A stretch of 64,000 nt of DNA from Loripinus fragilis. Taxonomy: Eukaryota > Mollusca > Bivalvia > Lucinida > Lucinidae. The stretch lies in contig OZ026525.1 of NCBI GenBank assembly GCA_964019695.1, forward strand, positions 63,272,253-63,336,252, read 5' to 3'. Positions 11,036 to 22,053 of the stretch are shown one piece after another. Under the pieces are notes generated by a model. That model was not told the DNA's origin and made no database searches. It was given only the letters and a program-made list of their open reading frames with translations. Numbering within the stretch: position 1 is the stretch's first letter; every line of letters starts with the position of its first letter. The position numbers were made by a program, and so were the translations under genes.

Positions 11036-11350
11036 AATTAAAGTAAGAAAGACGGCAAAGATCAGGAAACGATACAATCAAGTACCCTACCTGACCCAGG
11101 ATACCACATGGGAAAGTAACAAAATTCAATAAACATCACCGGTCAGCCCTTGCCCAGCAGGTGACCACAAGGCAGCAATGAATAGACACGAAAGCATGAG
11201 AAACACAAGACACAAAAAACACAAATGATCCGCCTTGGAACGGTCAGTAAAAGGGCTTAAACCTAAATTGATAAATATATGTTCTTGTCCGGCCATCCGT
11301 CCGCCAGTCACGTACGTCCTTATGTCCGTCCTCTTTCTATCATCAGCCAT
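11036..11350. repeat. Dispersed repeat 'caaagatcaggaa...', copy 1
   Basis: It shares 'gcaaagatcaggaa', 'tacaatcaagtac' and 'ggaacggtcagt' in the same order with 30780-31040, and its first part with 51318-51380. No TIRs or coding potential are recognised. The class of repeat is unknown. Confidence 0.55.
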
Positions 11351-11440
11351 AACTAACTAACAAAAGGAATTTCATGAAACTCTTATTATACTGAATATAT
11401 ATGGTGTGGTTATGCACGTGAAGTTTTATCAGGATGCCAT

Positions 11441-11528
11441 CCATCTTCGCAAGCCAATGGTACTAAGTCCACTTCGTTCCCTACGCAGGGAACGAAGTGA
11501 ACTTAGTACCCTTGGCTTGCGAAGATGG
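11441..11528. repeat. 88-bp hairpin
   Basis: Arms of about 42 bp: the left begins ccatcttcgcaagcca and the right ends tggcttgcgaagatgg. The loop is four bases (acgc) inside ttccct/agggaa. Only a few mismatches separate the arms. It lies in otherwise featureless sequence and could be the core of an inverted-repeat element. Confidence 0.85.
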
Positions 11529-11773
11529 TTGCCATTAGTTAAGGTGGAGTTATTGCCCTTTATTGTCTGAATTTCAAGGAATTGTTCTGTCCCCAGCCAT
11601 GACACTGAGTATATACATTACGACCATGGTGTGACGTTGCTTGTGATGTTTTGTGAGGATTTCGTCAGTTGAAGAGGAGTTATTGCCCTTAGTTCGCCTA
11701 AGTCAATTCAGAGCCATAACTTAGTAGCCATTCTGTGGTAGCCATTTTAGGGTTTAATACCAATATCAAACAA

Positions 11774-11985
11774 CCATGGGTGAAAGTTCAAAAATGCTTA
11801 TTCACCTCTAAAACCATGCATTATGCCAGTTTCAAGTTTAAATGGTTGATTGTCTACAGATAAACTCAAAATAAATCAGAGAAGATACTATAATCAGCCA
11901 AATTCAGAATTATGAGGCTGACTTTCTTTGGAGTCAGCTTCAAAATCCTGAATACAGGATTAATTCTGAAAAATTTCTGCCATGG
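11774..11985. mobile_element. MITE with catgggtgaaag ends, copy 2
   Basis: Second copy of the element at 2430-2657. It starts catgggtgaaagttcaaa, has the hairpin 'gaggctgactttc / gagtcagcttc' and ends 'ctgccatgg'. It is shorter and more worn than copy 1. Confidence 0.6.
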
Positions 11986-12118
11986 ACAAAATAGTATTAA
12001 CACATTTACGCTCAAAACTTTTGTTTATCTTACAATGTATTTGCACATTTATTTTAGTCACAACGCACCGAAAAGCACCAAAACAAAACACTCCTGGCGA
12101 AGTAGGTTCATATACGTA

Positions 12119-12282
12119 CAGTAAAACCTGTGTAAAATGGCCACTCAAAATGGGCAAAACAAAGGTCTTAATGACAACTGGTAGCTTAATGAAGGTCGAA
12201 AGTATTGCCGTATAAGTGATAATCGGTCTTGAAAACCAATTTTGGTCTTTTTTAGACAGGTCGTTTTACTGATGGTTTACTG
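12119..12282. mobile_element. pogo-like MITE (TA-flanked), copy 1
   Basis: 164 bp. The ends are cagtaaaacctg and the inverted form at the right, with the dinucleotide TA immediately outside both ends. TIR ends starting CAGT with a TA duplication are typical of the pogo/Tigger branch of Tc1/mariner; the assignment rests on that resemblance. A second copy is at 50130-50335 with the same order of inner motifs ('gtcttaatgaca', 'aaaaccaattttggtctttt'). Confidence 0.7.
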
Positions 12283-13657
12283 TATATGAGTATACACAGA
12301 GAATAGCTGTTTTCGGGATTTGCGACCATCAGCTTCAAACGCGACACTGATTTAGATATTACTTGTATACTTGCCAGAGAGCGAGTATTAAGGGCACTGA
12401 TCAGTCTGCGCGGCTCCTTTGTTGCTCGCGTGCTGCAAAATCAGGTTGTATCACGAACGTGGACATAATTTGATATGTTATTCTATCGGCGGGGGTTAAC
12501 CAGTACTTTGTGTTACCCGAGCTGTCGGGGTTTCTTTTTTTGTAATTCCCGCGGCTAACGTACAAGACTAAACCACATTTGACTCGTTTTGTCTATTATC
12601 TACTATATCTTCAAATGTCTACTAGCCCGAATGTTGGGAAAACGTTCTCAAGATGACCTGCAAATGGACTTTGCGCTGGCCATCGAATAAAAAAGAAACT
12701 TACCCAAAGACAAAACCCCATATTATTGCTGTTTTTCTAAACATGAAAAATTTGCAGTTACCGATAAGTGAATTCGTGGTGTAGCCTGTGCTCGCAGCGC
12801 AGGCTAATCACGGCATTCACTTTTCGTCTGGGCGTCGATATATATACAAATGAGCTAATATTTGATCATCTGGCGTGAACTTATTTGGCCTGTTGACCGT
12901 ATGTTCACCCCGCTGCGGTTTTTCTTTCTCCATTGAGATGACCGCATATTACCACCCTTGTGGACATTGGTTTTTCAATGACCCAATATGGCTTTTAGTC
13001 TTTCAAAAACGTCTGCTTCTGATCAAGGAAAGTGCTAATTACACGAGGTGCTACGTATTGTGTTTCAGCGGTCACTTATTTTATCTTTTTTTTGTTGTCA
13101 TGTAAGAACAAGTCGCCCCAGAGGAATATATAAGCATAGCCGGGATCCAGTCGTCAATATGTTTTGCAAATATTTTCTTATTCTAATAATCTAAATTAAG
13201 ATAATAAAAAAAATAACACATCAAAGGTATCGGTTGTCCTTTATTAATTACTTCGATATTGTCATTGGAAAAAAAATAAAAAAAGGAAAAAAAAATGATC
13301 AGGCTGGAAACGAAACTATTTCGCCCTGTGTCCAGCATAAGCTATAAGTTGGCATGTGCGTCAATCGAAACATTAGATCAGACTGATCAGAGTCTTCGAT
13401 GGGCGCTCTATGCCCACGTTTCCTTAGACCGAAAACTAAGACTCTGCTAAAACAATATGGATGCGCTAACTGATTTTAATTTTCGCCGTGCGAACATGCA
13501 AACTTGTATCTTATGCCGGATACCGGCCCATGTAGTCACTCCTACAGTCGCTCGCCTGAGTTTGCTCGAGGAAGTGCACGGGTCCATACCGAAACTCAAA
13601 ACTCTCGGCAAAATAATTCAAAACAAAAATAATTCATTGCTTTCATTATATGAGCCC
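12283..13657. other. Non-coding stretch
   Basis: No gene recognised. Small palindromes occur at 12783-12812 (agcctgtgctcgcagcgcaggct) and near 13375-13400. The 76- and 102-codon frames here lack any protein pattern. Confidence 0.4.
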
Positions 13658-13830
13658 GTGGGAGCGCAGTGGCTCAGTGGTAGATTGCTTGACTCGAGAC
13701 CGAGGGGCTGCGGGTTCGAGCTTCGCCGGCGTCTCTGCGCTGTGTCCTTGTGCAAGACACATTAATCCTAGCTTAGTACTGGTTCAACCCAGGAAGACCC
13801 GTCCCAACATAACTGGAAGATTGTTGAAGG
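13658..13830 (+). mobile_element. tRNA-headed SINE, copy 1
   Basis: The RNA polymerase III promoter boxes are visible: an A-box-like tggctcagtgg at 13670-13680 and a B-box-like gggttcgagct near 13712-13722, as in a tRNA-derived SINE. The body that follows (cttagtactggttcaaccca, 'agacccgtcccaacataactg') is shared with five other copies. Family identity beyond 'tRNA-derived SINE' is not claimed. Frames crossing it are not genes. Confidence 0.85.
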
Positions 13831-13859
13831 ATATTGCATTTTATTTTCGAATGCACATC

Positions 13860-14110
13860 CAGGATTTAGGATGGGTTGTATTTTGCCTTTGTTCTTGTTA
13901 TGAGCTTGATATTAAGGATGAAATTTATTTTGTTTTAGAAATCCTTTGTTATGAACACCAAATTTATGCTTTGAGTCCTCGTTATCAACCTTATTTAAGG
14001 ATGGATTGTATTTTATTTTACAATTTCCTCAATATGAACTTTATATTAAGGATGGAATGTATTGTGTTTTAGAATTTCCTTGTTAAGGACGGATTGTATT
14101 TCCTCGTTAC
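13860..14110. repeat. Minisatellite, left part
   Basis: Repeats of about 40-80 bp reading 'ttaaggatggattgtatttt' and 'cctcgttatgaac', at least five units. The same minisatellite resumes at 15405-15530, so the array has been split by the element at 14111-15400. Confidence 0.75.
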
Positions 14111-15400
14111 GAATATGAATGCAAGTAGCTTCATAACTTGCTACGACAAAATGGTAAATGTTTCTATAAAGGACTGTATGTCACCTTTAAACTGGCACCG
14201 AGCATAAAGAAAAACACAGTATACGTATCGAGTTATAACCCTTTGAATAAGGGTCACGTTAGTATACTAACAAACTCAATGCTTTGAACATATACCAGTG
14301 ATATAGACAAGCTTATAATTCTTCGATAACAGGTGAAATTTCTTGAAATTTTTAAGGAAGTATCCCCATATTCTTATATAATGATTCGGTGAAGGTTGCG
14401 AAAAGCCGATATGCTTTTGTTAAATTACAACGAATCGTTTTCACTAAAGTCTCCTTATGTTTGTAAGTAAATGATAAACAAAACCCCATCTTGCAGTTTT
14501 CAGTTAAACTTATCTCTAATAAAATGCACGAAGCAACATTTAAACTAGTTTTAACTCAGAGACAATATGTTGATCGCTCATACTGAGCTGTTGCTACAAA
14601 TTATTGATGGATAGTGGGTAATGTGTAAACGCTGAAAAGCATTTTGATTAAGTCAAAAAGGCCTAAAGTGAAGGGGTTATAGAATTTACACTTAATTTTG
14701 TTTTCATAATATTGCGACTTTATTCTAAATTTGAACGTAAACTTTAAGTTTGACCACTATAGGCGTTATTTACAATAAAATTACTCACCTGGTCTTGAGG
14801 ACTAGACTTATTGAACATATTTTAATTAATGTAAGCACGTCAAGAAGAAACAGAAAAATGCTTGAAAAATGATACAAAATACAATTACTCTATAAATAGA
14901 GGACGGTGCGTTTTTGAAAACTCCCTTATGACATATTTAGCATGTTCTCAGCAAAATGCAAAGAAAAAGCACCGCGATGTTCATTATTACATCCCCAGTA
15001 AATATACCAAAATGACGTTTATCATTAATTAATGACGTCACAAACGTACCTGTTTACTCGAGATAAAAATAGGTTTATATGAAGTTTTTCCTACAAGCAA
15101 CTTTGGTATTGTTACTTAAATTTTCATCTAAAATTTGGCGTCATTTTGTCTCAAACTTACAAACAAATGACACTATTATCGCACATGTACCAAAACGTGT
15201 GTTGCAATTTGCTTCAGAAAAAAACTTCAGTATACTGGAACGGCCGTTATATAAGGGTCTGTAACTCGAGAAAAATAGTGAGTGTATCTTTATATTTTGT
15301 GCCATTTTAAAGGCGACACATAGCTCTTTCCAGAAAGTTATGACAATTTGTCATAGCATACACGTGAAGAAAGTTATGAAGCGCTTTGCATTCATATTTG
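14111..15400. mobile_element. 1.29-kb non-autonomous TIR element
   Basis: Long TIRs of about 110-125 bp. The left begins gaatatgaatgcaagtagct and the right ends gcattcatatttg; further in, 'cacctttaaactggca' (left) matches the complement of 'gccattttaaaggcgac' (right). The interior is AT-rich and has no transposase-like frame; the longest (61 codons, 15079-15264) has no recognisable pattern. It sits inside a minisatellite, which blurs any target-site duplication. Confidence 0.75.
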
Positions 15401-15404
15401 AACA

Positions 15405-15530
15405 GCCCTCGTATGACCTTTATAATAAGGATGGATTGTATACCTCGTTAAGAACTACATATTTATGATGGGTTGTATTTTTATTAGCTTATATTAAGGA
15501 GTTGTATTTTGTTTTATAATGTCCAAGCTA
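15405..15530. repeat. Minisatellite, right part
   Basis: Continues the 'aaggatggattgtat' and 'cctcgttaagaac' units of 13860-14110 after the TIR element. Confidence 0.65.
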
Positions 15531-15574
15531 TTTACTAAATGATAAGCCACTTCTTTCTAATTCCGAGATTATTT

Positions 15575-15835
15575 AGTTGCAAAATATAAAGAAGCCAGCT
15601 ACATTCATTCTAAAAGGCAAACAGTGTAATCCTAATCAGACGGCTTCTGATCTGGATCCACACTGCATGCCTCTACCCATTTATAAGTCAATAATGTCAG
15701 CAAATATAAGCAGAAGGTTTGAGCAGATGCGTTTTTGCCTGCCCAAGATTAATTTAATCCTTAAAGCGCTTATCACAGCAAAGTCTTCTGATTTTATCGT
15801 CTGCTGAAATATTTTAAAAGCCTCTGTGTCAAACA
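15575..15835. repeat. MITE-2-like remnants
   Basis: It contains 'ggcaaacagtgtaatc', a palindromic 'aatcagacggcttctgatct', and later 'aatccttaaagcgctt' and 'atcgtctgctgaaatatttt'. The parts match MITE-2 but in rearranged order, suggesting two overlapping or truncated copies. Confidence 0.5.
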
Positions 15836-16703
15836 GTGAAAACACACAAAAAACATGGTACAAATATAGTTCATTTTCCTGCTTTTGGTTATGTTGATAT
15901 TTTTCATAGTGTAGTTTAATAGTAGAATAAATCAGAGCTTTTCAACATTTTTTCAGTGTACAATTAAAATCTGTTATTGAATGAATTACATCCTTTTTCT
16001 TGGTGGTTTGTGTTATACTTTGATACTATTGTCTAATGGGGTAATGGTTATATTTAAGTCCAAAAATCGAACTAGCACATTGATCTCTTGTTTTCTTTTT
16101 AATGTTGTGGATGTTAACATGACTCTGCGTGACGTTTTCATTTTAAAAAGACCTATACTAGATGTTGGCTTGCAGACAAAAAGTTCATCGTCTTAAATTC
16201 ATATCAATTTCATTAATTAATTCAATTATGCTCAAAAACGCATATAGTCTCTCATGTTAAATCGTTTTGGAATAAACGTACTTTATTATAAATAAAAAGA
16301 GAAAGTCATTTTTTAAATTTTTCTAGCAAATGATTAACAAAACTCCTCCAAAAGTGTACAAAACACGTGCAATACATATTTTAGACGAATTAAATCCATT
16401 CATATGTTGAAGAAACATTTATATTTTTTTTGGTCAAACTTGAAATTTTCTAGCTACTTCTTTTTCTGGTGAATTCTAGATGCAACCTTTAAATTATATA
16501 AGAGGCACAGAATACTAGATTGGGTATTTTTTTTATTAAACTATTGCTGACCGTTGAAGAAATTTATAGATCTATTTTGTGTTTTATTATTTAGAATTTC
16601 AAGGCGACTAGTCAACCTTAGGCATAGGTAAAAGTTGAAAAGGAGGCGCGGTTCTATTCAAAAGTAACAGTATCATCTTGTGCCAGGACCTCAGTCATTA
16701 TTT

Positions 16704-17095
16704 AGTCCTTAAAACGCCAGCCAAATAATTGCATCTGAAAATGTCTATTTAACATAAGCAGGGAGGCAAACATTGTGGGCCCAGATAAGACTGCTCCTAC
16801 AGGAGCAGTCTGATCTGGTTCACACTGTTTATCTATGAGGTTTCAAATAGTTTAGTGGACGACAAAAAACATACATTTTGTGATTATGCGCTTTAAGGGT
16901 TAATAAATGTGAGATCAGTGTGTATACGGTTCGGATTTTCATTAAATGCACGCACGTTTGCGCGGCTCAAATAGCTTAACTATTTACCAAATTATAAATA
17001 AAACCTGAATTCCCTTCCTTAGCAGATGAAATAGCCGAACCACACCCAGATATGAATATTAAAGTTGCCGCCTTTACAGTAAGTGAAAAGTCAAG
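16704..17095 (-). repeat. MITE-2-like copy plus linked repeat block
   Basis: 16704-16903 has MITE-2 ends (agtccttaaaacgccagc and gcgctttaagggtta) and the exact core ctcctacaggag. The next 190 bp match the reverse complement of 9655-9845. This supports a larger composite element present twice in opposite orientation. Confidence 0.65.
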
Positions 17096-17583
17096 TAATA
17101 CCGTCAACCAAAGCGTGACTTTACAGCGTAGTTAGTGATCTGTTAACGAACGAATCTTATTGAATGGAAGAATCTATAAAGGTAACATAAACTTCAGCAA
17201 CTTCCTGAAACGAATTTTTCGTTGCATTTCATGATATTTGATGACAACGATTCAGGGAAAATTGATATTAATACGTTTTCCACTTAATTACCTTTGATAA
17301 AAATTGATTACCTTTGATAAAAATGCTTTCATAATTTGAAAAAAAATGACAATTAACCAAAAAGTAGAAAATATTTCTTTTTATCATGTTTTACATGTGC
17401 TTTATACTTGGTGTTGACCTATAGAACTTAAAAGTTGATCGTTATTAAACTTTTTTAAATGTGGACATAATAATTCCATAACTTATTAGTCAATTCCATT
17501 AATCAATTCCATTCTGCTCATAATAAGTATGATTGTTTTCATGTTATATAATTTTGGAATAATCTTTTTTATAATCATGATAA

Positions 17584-17769
17584 GGCCAAATAAAAAATAT
17601 GTGTGTTTCGGGTAAAGGGTCTCGAAAATTTAGGTAGGACTGGTACACATATTTTTTAATTATTTTTTTCTGGAAAAAAGTTAAAAATGTGTGCCTTTTG
17701 CATAAGTTGTATTTTTCCAGAAAACCGGAAAATAATTATTACCCTTAACACAGGTATTTTTATTTGGCC
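17584..17769. mobile_element. Harbinger-like MITE with TAA duplication, copy 1
   Basis: 186 bp starting ggccaaataaaaaatatgtg and ending with its inverse (tttttatttggcc). The trinucleotide TAA flanks both ends. The related tandem segment at 23225-23250 has the empty site (ataatcataataattgaaa), so the exact insertion is visible. A three-base TWA target and GG-starting TIRs fit the PIF/Harbinger superfamily; that assignment is inference. Confidence 0.8.
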
Positions 17770-17967
17770 TAATTGAAAAGGCAAAGTCATTATTTGGATA
17801 CCCTTTCCTTTCTATGTATTGATAGAAAATAACCCTTTTCCTGAAACGCTCAAAAACATATTTTATAATTTAAGACTAATAAAGTCCATTCGATAGTTGA
17901 GGAATGGTAAAACTTGAAATTTTCTAGCTGCTTCTTTTCTGGCAAATTGCAGATGTAACCCTTATAA

Positions 17968-18219
17968 GGCTAAATAAAAAGATACCTGTGCTTAGGGTAA
18001 CCTGACCCGTCCTAAGTTTAATGGTGAAACCTAGAATTTGTTTCAGTTTTTCTGGACAAATATAACTTATGCATTTTGAAAGGCAAAAAATGCCTTTCAA
18101 AATGCATAATTTTTAAAAAAAAATCCAGAAAAAAATAATTAAAAAAAAATAGTACGCGCTTACCCTACCCAAAATTTTCAGATCTGTTACCGGAAACACA
18201 CTTCATTTTTTCTTTGGCC
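17968..18219. mobile_element. Harbinger-like MITE with TAA duplication, copy 2
   Basis: 252 bp starting ggctaaataaaaag and ending ttctttggcc, with TAA on both sides. The centre is a hairpin: gcattttgaaaggca around a short loop. It is related in its ends to 17584-17769 and in its middle to 28594-28737. Confidence 0.75.
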
Positions 18220-18222
18220 TAA

Positions 18223-18610
18223 TTAATCCAAGACCTTCGAGATTGCTGAACAAGTAAGGTTTAAGTCAGTCTTCGAAGCTACAGAGACCAGCCAGAATAT
18301 TGAAGTCTGCATGTAGTAAGGTTAGCTATTATTTAATTTAGTGAGCGAATAAAAAAGGCACTGGATGCGCAGGCTAGTCTGCACCTTTGTTGTTAGCATT
18401 CACCAAAGTCAGTTTTTTCGCTTCGTTGCTGAACTTTTGTAGAAATTATATAAATTAAGAATTTAAAAGAGGCGGTACAGTATATTAGTGATCTGTTATA
18501 GTGCTGCCAAGATCTAATGACCATGTTTACATTTGCTTGTATGTAAACATTGAAATCAAAATATTAGACTGGCTTTTTCAGCAGTCAAGTTAGTTTTGAA
18601 AATTATTTGA
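18223..18610. other. Non-coding stretch
   Basis: No gene. A short 'gcactggatgcgcaggctag' near 18359 recalls MITE-1 cores but has no partner half. Confidence 0.35.
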
Positions 18611-18612
18611 TA

Positions 18613-18700
18613 TCAGCTTGTATAGCTCAATAGGTAGATTCGCTGGCAGCAGAAAATACATTTATTTTCCGTTGTGCGCAGGTTCCAGTCCCATCAATGC
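18613..18700 (+). repeat. Degenerate tRNA-like segment
   Basis: It has an A-box-like tatagctcaataggtaga and, about 60 bases on, a B-box-like aggttccagtccc. The T-stem and acceptor stem do not pair properly, so it is not a working tRNA. More likely it is the worn head of a second tRNA-derived SINE type. Confidence 0.4.
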
Positions 18701-19134
18701 TTTCATTTCTTTTTCTTCATTTTTATTGTATCATATTTTCTCATGTATCCTTTAAACAGAATTGGAAAACATTTTGACATTTATGCAATGTATCCATCTA
18801 TTGGGACAAATACATATGGGAGATGCCACTGAATGCATCAAGTCAATAGGGAATGCATTGTTTGCTGTCTTTAAAGCAATATTCAGCAACCCAAATGGTT
18901 TGGAAATGATTATGAATTATATCTTTAAAAAAATTGATAAAAATATAAAATCGAAAAAAGTAATAAAATACATGTGTTATTCTAAAAATAGTGAGTTAAA
19001 ATTACTTTGTTATTGGTAAATATTATTGTAAATACAGAATGCAAGTATAGTCAAAAGATCGCAGCAGTGCGATATAGGACGACACAATCGAATTGGATCG
19101 AAGAATTTATAAAGGTATTAAAAGGTATTAACAT

Positions 19135-19753
19135 CTCTTAATTACCATCTCTTTTCAAAAAACATCATTGACAGCCCGCTTTGCTTTTGTGGTAGACCAG
19201 AAACTACCAAACACTACTTGTTTGAATGTTCTAGATTTAATAACTTGCGCCAGGAAATGATGCAATCTATATCTCAAATATGCAAACCAACCTTAAATGC
19301 TCTTTTATACGGAGTCACAGATCTGTCGGACGAGACAAATAAGCAGCTCTTCATCATCATACAGGAGTATATATTAAGGACTAAACCATTCCAATAAATT
19401 GCTTTTAAGTAACTACTCTTTGACCTTGAGATTCACGAACTATTAAACATTTATAATCTGTTTAAACGTTAGAAAATGAAATGTTTCATCCCCGTGGAGC
19501 CTCTTGCTATATTACTTCTAATTGAAAAGTTTCTAAACTCTCGTAGTACATTTGAGTACCAAAATTAGCATTGGTACAGAAATTGTTTTCTCTCTAAATC
19601 TCGATAAATGAGTAAAATTGATATTTTAAATGGGATACAGATTCGTATAAGTCTGAAGACCTGCTTCTGAATCCCATTTGTATACTGTATATTATTGTAT
19701 GTCTTTATATGTTGTTCTATGTACAAAGTATACAAATAAAATATGTTTAAACC
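19135..19753 (+). mobile_element. 5'-truncated LINE insertion with 14-bp target-site duplication
   Basis: The 619-bp insert is bounded by a perfect direct repeat, aaaggtattaacat, at 19121-19134 and 19754-19767. It holds the end of an ORF2-like reading frame, a 3' untranslated region of about 356 bp, and an AT-rich tail ending 'aaataaaatatgtttaaacc'. A short 3' fragment, clean duplication and missing 5' end are the signature of target-primed reverse transcription that stopped early. The first copy of the duplication is preceded by an extra aaaggtatta. Confidence 0.88.
19137..19397 (+). pseudogene. C-terminal fragment of a LINE reverse transcriptase (ORF2)
   Basis: An open frame of about 86 codons ending in TAA at 19395-19397, with no start codon of its own because the element is truncated. 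It reads ...IIDSPLCFCGRPETTKHYLF, then ECSRF. This gives the Cys-x-Cys-Gly, His, Cys pattern near the C-terminus of many non-LTR retrotransposon polymerases, beyond the reverse-transcriptase domain. The frame has no internal stops, so the insertion is not very old. The clade (Jockey, CR1 or a relative) cannot be settled from the tail alone. Confidence 0.8.
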
Positions 19754-20335
19754 AAAGGTATTAACATGATTAAGGAGCTTAGCTTAAAATGAATTATTCT
19801 TAGCACTGCATGATACTAATAATACGCTTCCCACTATTTCTCATTCGTAAAAATGCTTTCGTTTTTAAATTTAAAAAGTGTTAGATATTCAACGCTGCCT
19901 TTCTGTTTTGGTTTTTTCTTTATAAATACATTCTTTGCCAATATCAAAAGTAAGCCCATTTTAGGAGCAAAGAGTATCACATCTAATGCAAAAATGGACA
20001 TCAAATCTACTGATATAATATGTAATTTTATCTATAATCATTTGAATATAAGATCTATAATAGCTTATGCTTTAAAATTAAGGAAACTAAAATGACAAAT
20101 CGATAATCAAATTTCAAATTATTACAATCAATATAAATCTAGGTTTAAATAAATCAAAGTACGAATTTGTCTGTCCAGATAAGCGTGCGTATTTGAAATT
20201 TATTTTTCTTATTTCTCAACTCAACATATATTGTGGGGTATACAAAATACATGTATGAAAAGAATAATTCTAGGCTAAAAAAGTTTAAACTTGCTTACCA
20301 GGACCTTTGAAAGTGTGTGATAATATAAGAATATT

Positions 20336-20565
20336 TCATGAGCATGAGGGTAGGATGGAAAAATCTGACCCAAGGGTCACCTTTTGGCATCACGAGGCTT
20401 GCCGAGTGAAGACAAACGGTGATCCCGAGGGATGGATTTTTCAATCCTACCCTCATACGAGTAATGGATTAATTTTCATGCTCACCACTGTTTTTGATAT
20501 TTTTATTTATTTCAAAATAAGCTTCCTGAAGTTCCTAAATACGCTAGGATGCAATTTAACATGAT
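20336..20565. mobile_element. Foldback repeat with 'ttggcatcacgaggcttgcc' core, copy 1
   Basis: Inverted arms 'gagggtaggatggaaaaatc' and 'gatttttcaatcctaccctc' enclose the core tggcatcacgaggcttgccg, followed by 'taatggattaattttcatgc'. A second copy at 44992-45200 has the same core, arms and trailing sequence. The 85-codon frame across it reads through the palindrome and is not a gene. Confidence 0.7.
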
Positions 20566-20712
20566 GACGTTAGTTGATGTCCTGGGTAAGATAACATGGG
20601 TAAGATAAGATTTGCTATCCCAGGGTAAAAAAATTCAGATATCCTTATCCAGTGTGCAAGAAATATGTTGAATTTATCACCATTTTTCCGAAATGACTAT
20701 GCTTGTGTTGTT

Positions 20713-20715
<3 letters not shown>

Positions 20716-20761
<46 letters not shown>
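20716..20761. repeat. (CT)n microsatellite, segment copy A
   Basis: Pure ct run at the equivalent point of a tandem segment copy. Confidence 0.95.
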
Positions 20762-20765
<4 letters not shown>

Positions 20766-21404
20766 AAGAAACTATTCTGAAGTATTTTCCTTTTGAGGTC
20801 TTTACAAGATCTAAAAGGTGTTCAAAGTTTTATTGCATTTAAAATGTTTGGAAGGCACATTGTTATTTAAAGGATTTTGCAGACGGAAACATTTAGATAT
20901 GACTTCATTTCAATGTATATCTAGTACGGCCTTCGCTTAAGAATTAAACAACAACACCTGTAAAACAAATGAATATTACTCGAAAATGACATTAATTGCA
21001 GGCAAACATTTTGGAAAACGGTTTGGTTTGTTAAATGTTTCAAACACTTGAAATCATACTAGATGCCAGGCGTTCTTTCCTTCATATTTTATATTCTCAT
21101 TTATTTGACTTCCGAGATATTTAATTAAAGCTCAAAAAGCAAGTGTAAGTATAAGAATGGAATATTGAGACCTGCTTGAAAATCTATTAAATAAGACGAA
21201 ACTGATGAAAAAAGTTTTTTGAAGATATAACCTTGTTTTTATCCTTTTACTTCTAATACCAAGGACTGAAGGCAAAGAAATTTAGATTTCCGTTTCAGAT
21301 GGTCATTTTGATATGTTTTTTTTTCTCCGAATTCTAAAGTTTGAAGAGAATAGCAGAGCAGAATTATTTTGTTACACTATTCTCTTCCAACTTCAGAATT
21401 TGGA

Positions 21405-21482
21405 GAAAAAAGTTTAGGGTTGGGGGTAAAAAAGTCGGGTTGGTCGGGTAACCTGAACCACACATATCTCTTTTCTTAGCCT
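21405..21482. mobile_element. Right end of hairpin MITE in segment copy A
   Basis: It matches the right end of the element at 22451-22843 (tttagggttgggggtaaaaa ... 'aaccacacatatctc'). The left end is missing here, so part of the element was lost from this segment copy. Confidence 0.5.
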
Positions 21483-22002
21483 GATCTGTTAACGAAATAA
21501 TCTTATTGAATGGAAGAATCTTTAAAGGTAACAAAAACTTCAGGAACACATTGAAACGAACTTTTCTTAGCATTTCAAAGCGTTTGATTACAACGTTTCT
21601 GTTGAAAAATTGATATTTTTTAATTCCCTTTGATAAAAAACGCTTTCATAATTTCAAAATTAACAAAAAAGTAGAAAATACTACTTTTTATCATGTTTTA
21701 TATATAGACGATTACATGTGCTTTTGACTAAAAATTATACTCGGTGTTGGCTTATAGAACTCAAAAGTTCATCGTTATTAAACTATTTTAAATAATGACA
21801 TAAAAATTCCATAATTAATTAATCAATTCTATTCTGCTCAAAACTAGTATAATTATCTTCCATGTATAATAATTTAGAATATTTTTTTATAATCATGATA
21901 ATTATATATTGGATACCCTGGACCTTTTTAAAATGTGTGATGAATTCCAGAAGTATGTTGAATGTATCATCATTGTTCCAAAATGACTACGCTTGAGTTA
22001 TT

Positions 22003-22014
<12 letters not shown>

Positions 22015-22049
<35 letters not shown>
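22015..22049. repeat. (CT)n microsatellite, segment copy B
   Basis: Pure ct run, homologous in position to 20716-20761 and 23360-23395. Confidence 0.95.

Positions 22050-22053
<4 letters not shown>

Noticed and set aside
13457..14072. Open frames of 102 and 140 codons
   Set aside because: Both pass through the SINE and minisatellite at 13658-14110; similar frames recur in other SINE copies.
18613..18700. Candidate tRNA gene
   Set aside because: Promoter-like boxes are present, but the T-stem and acceptor stem do not pair, so it was kept only as a tRNA-like repeat.
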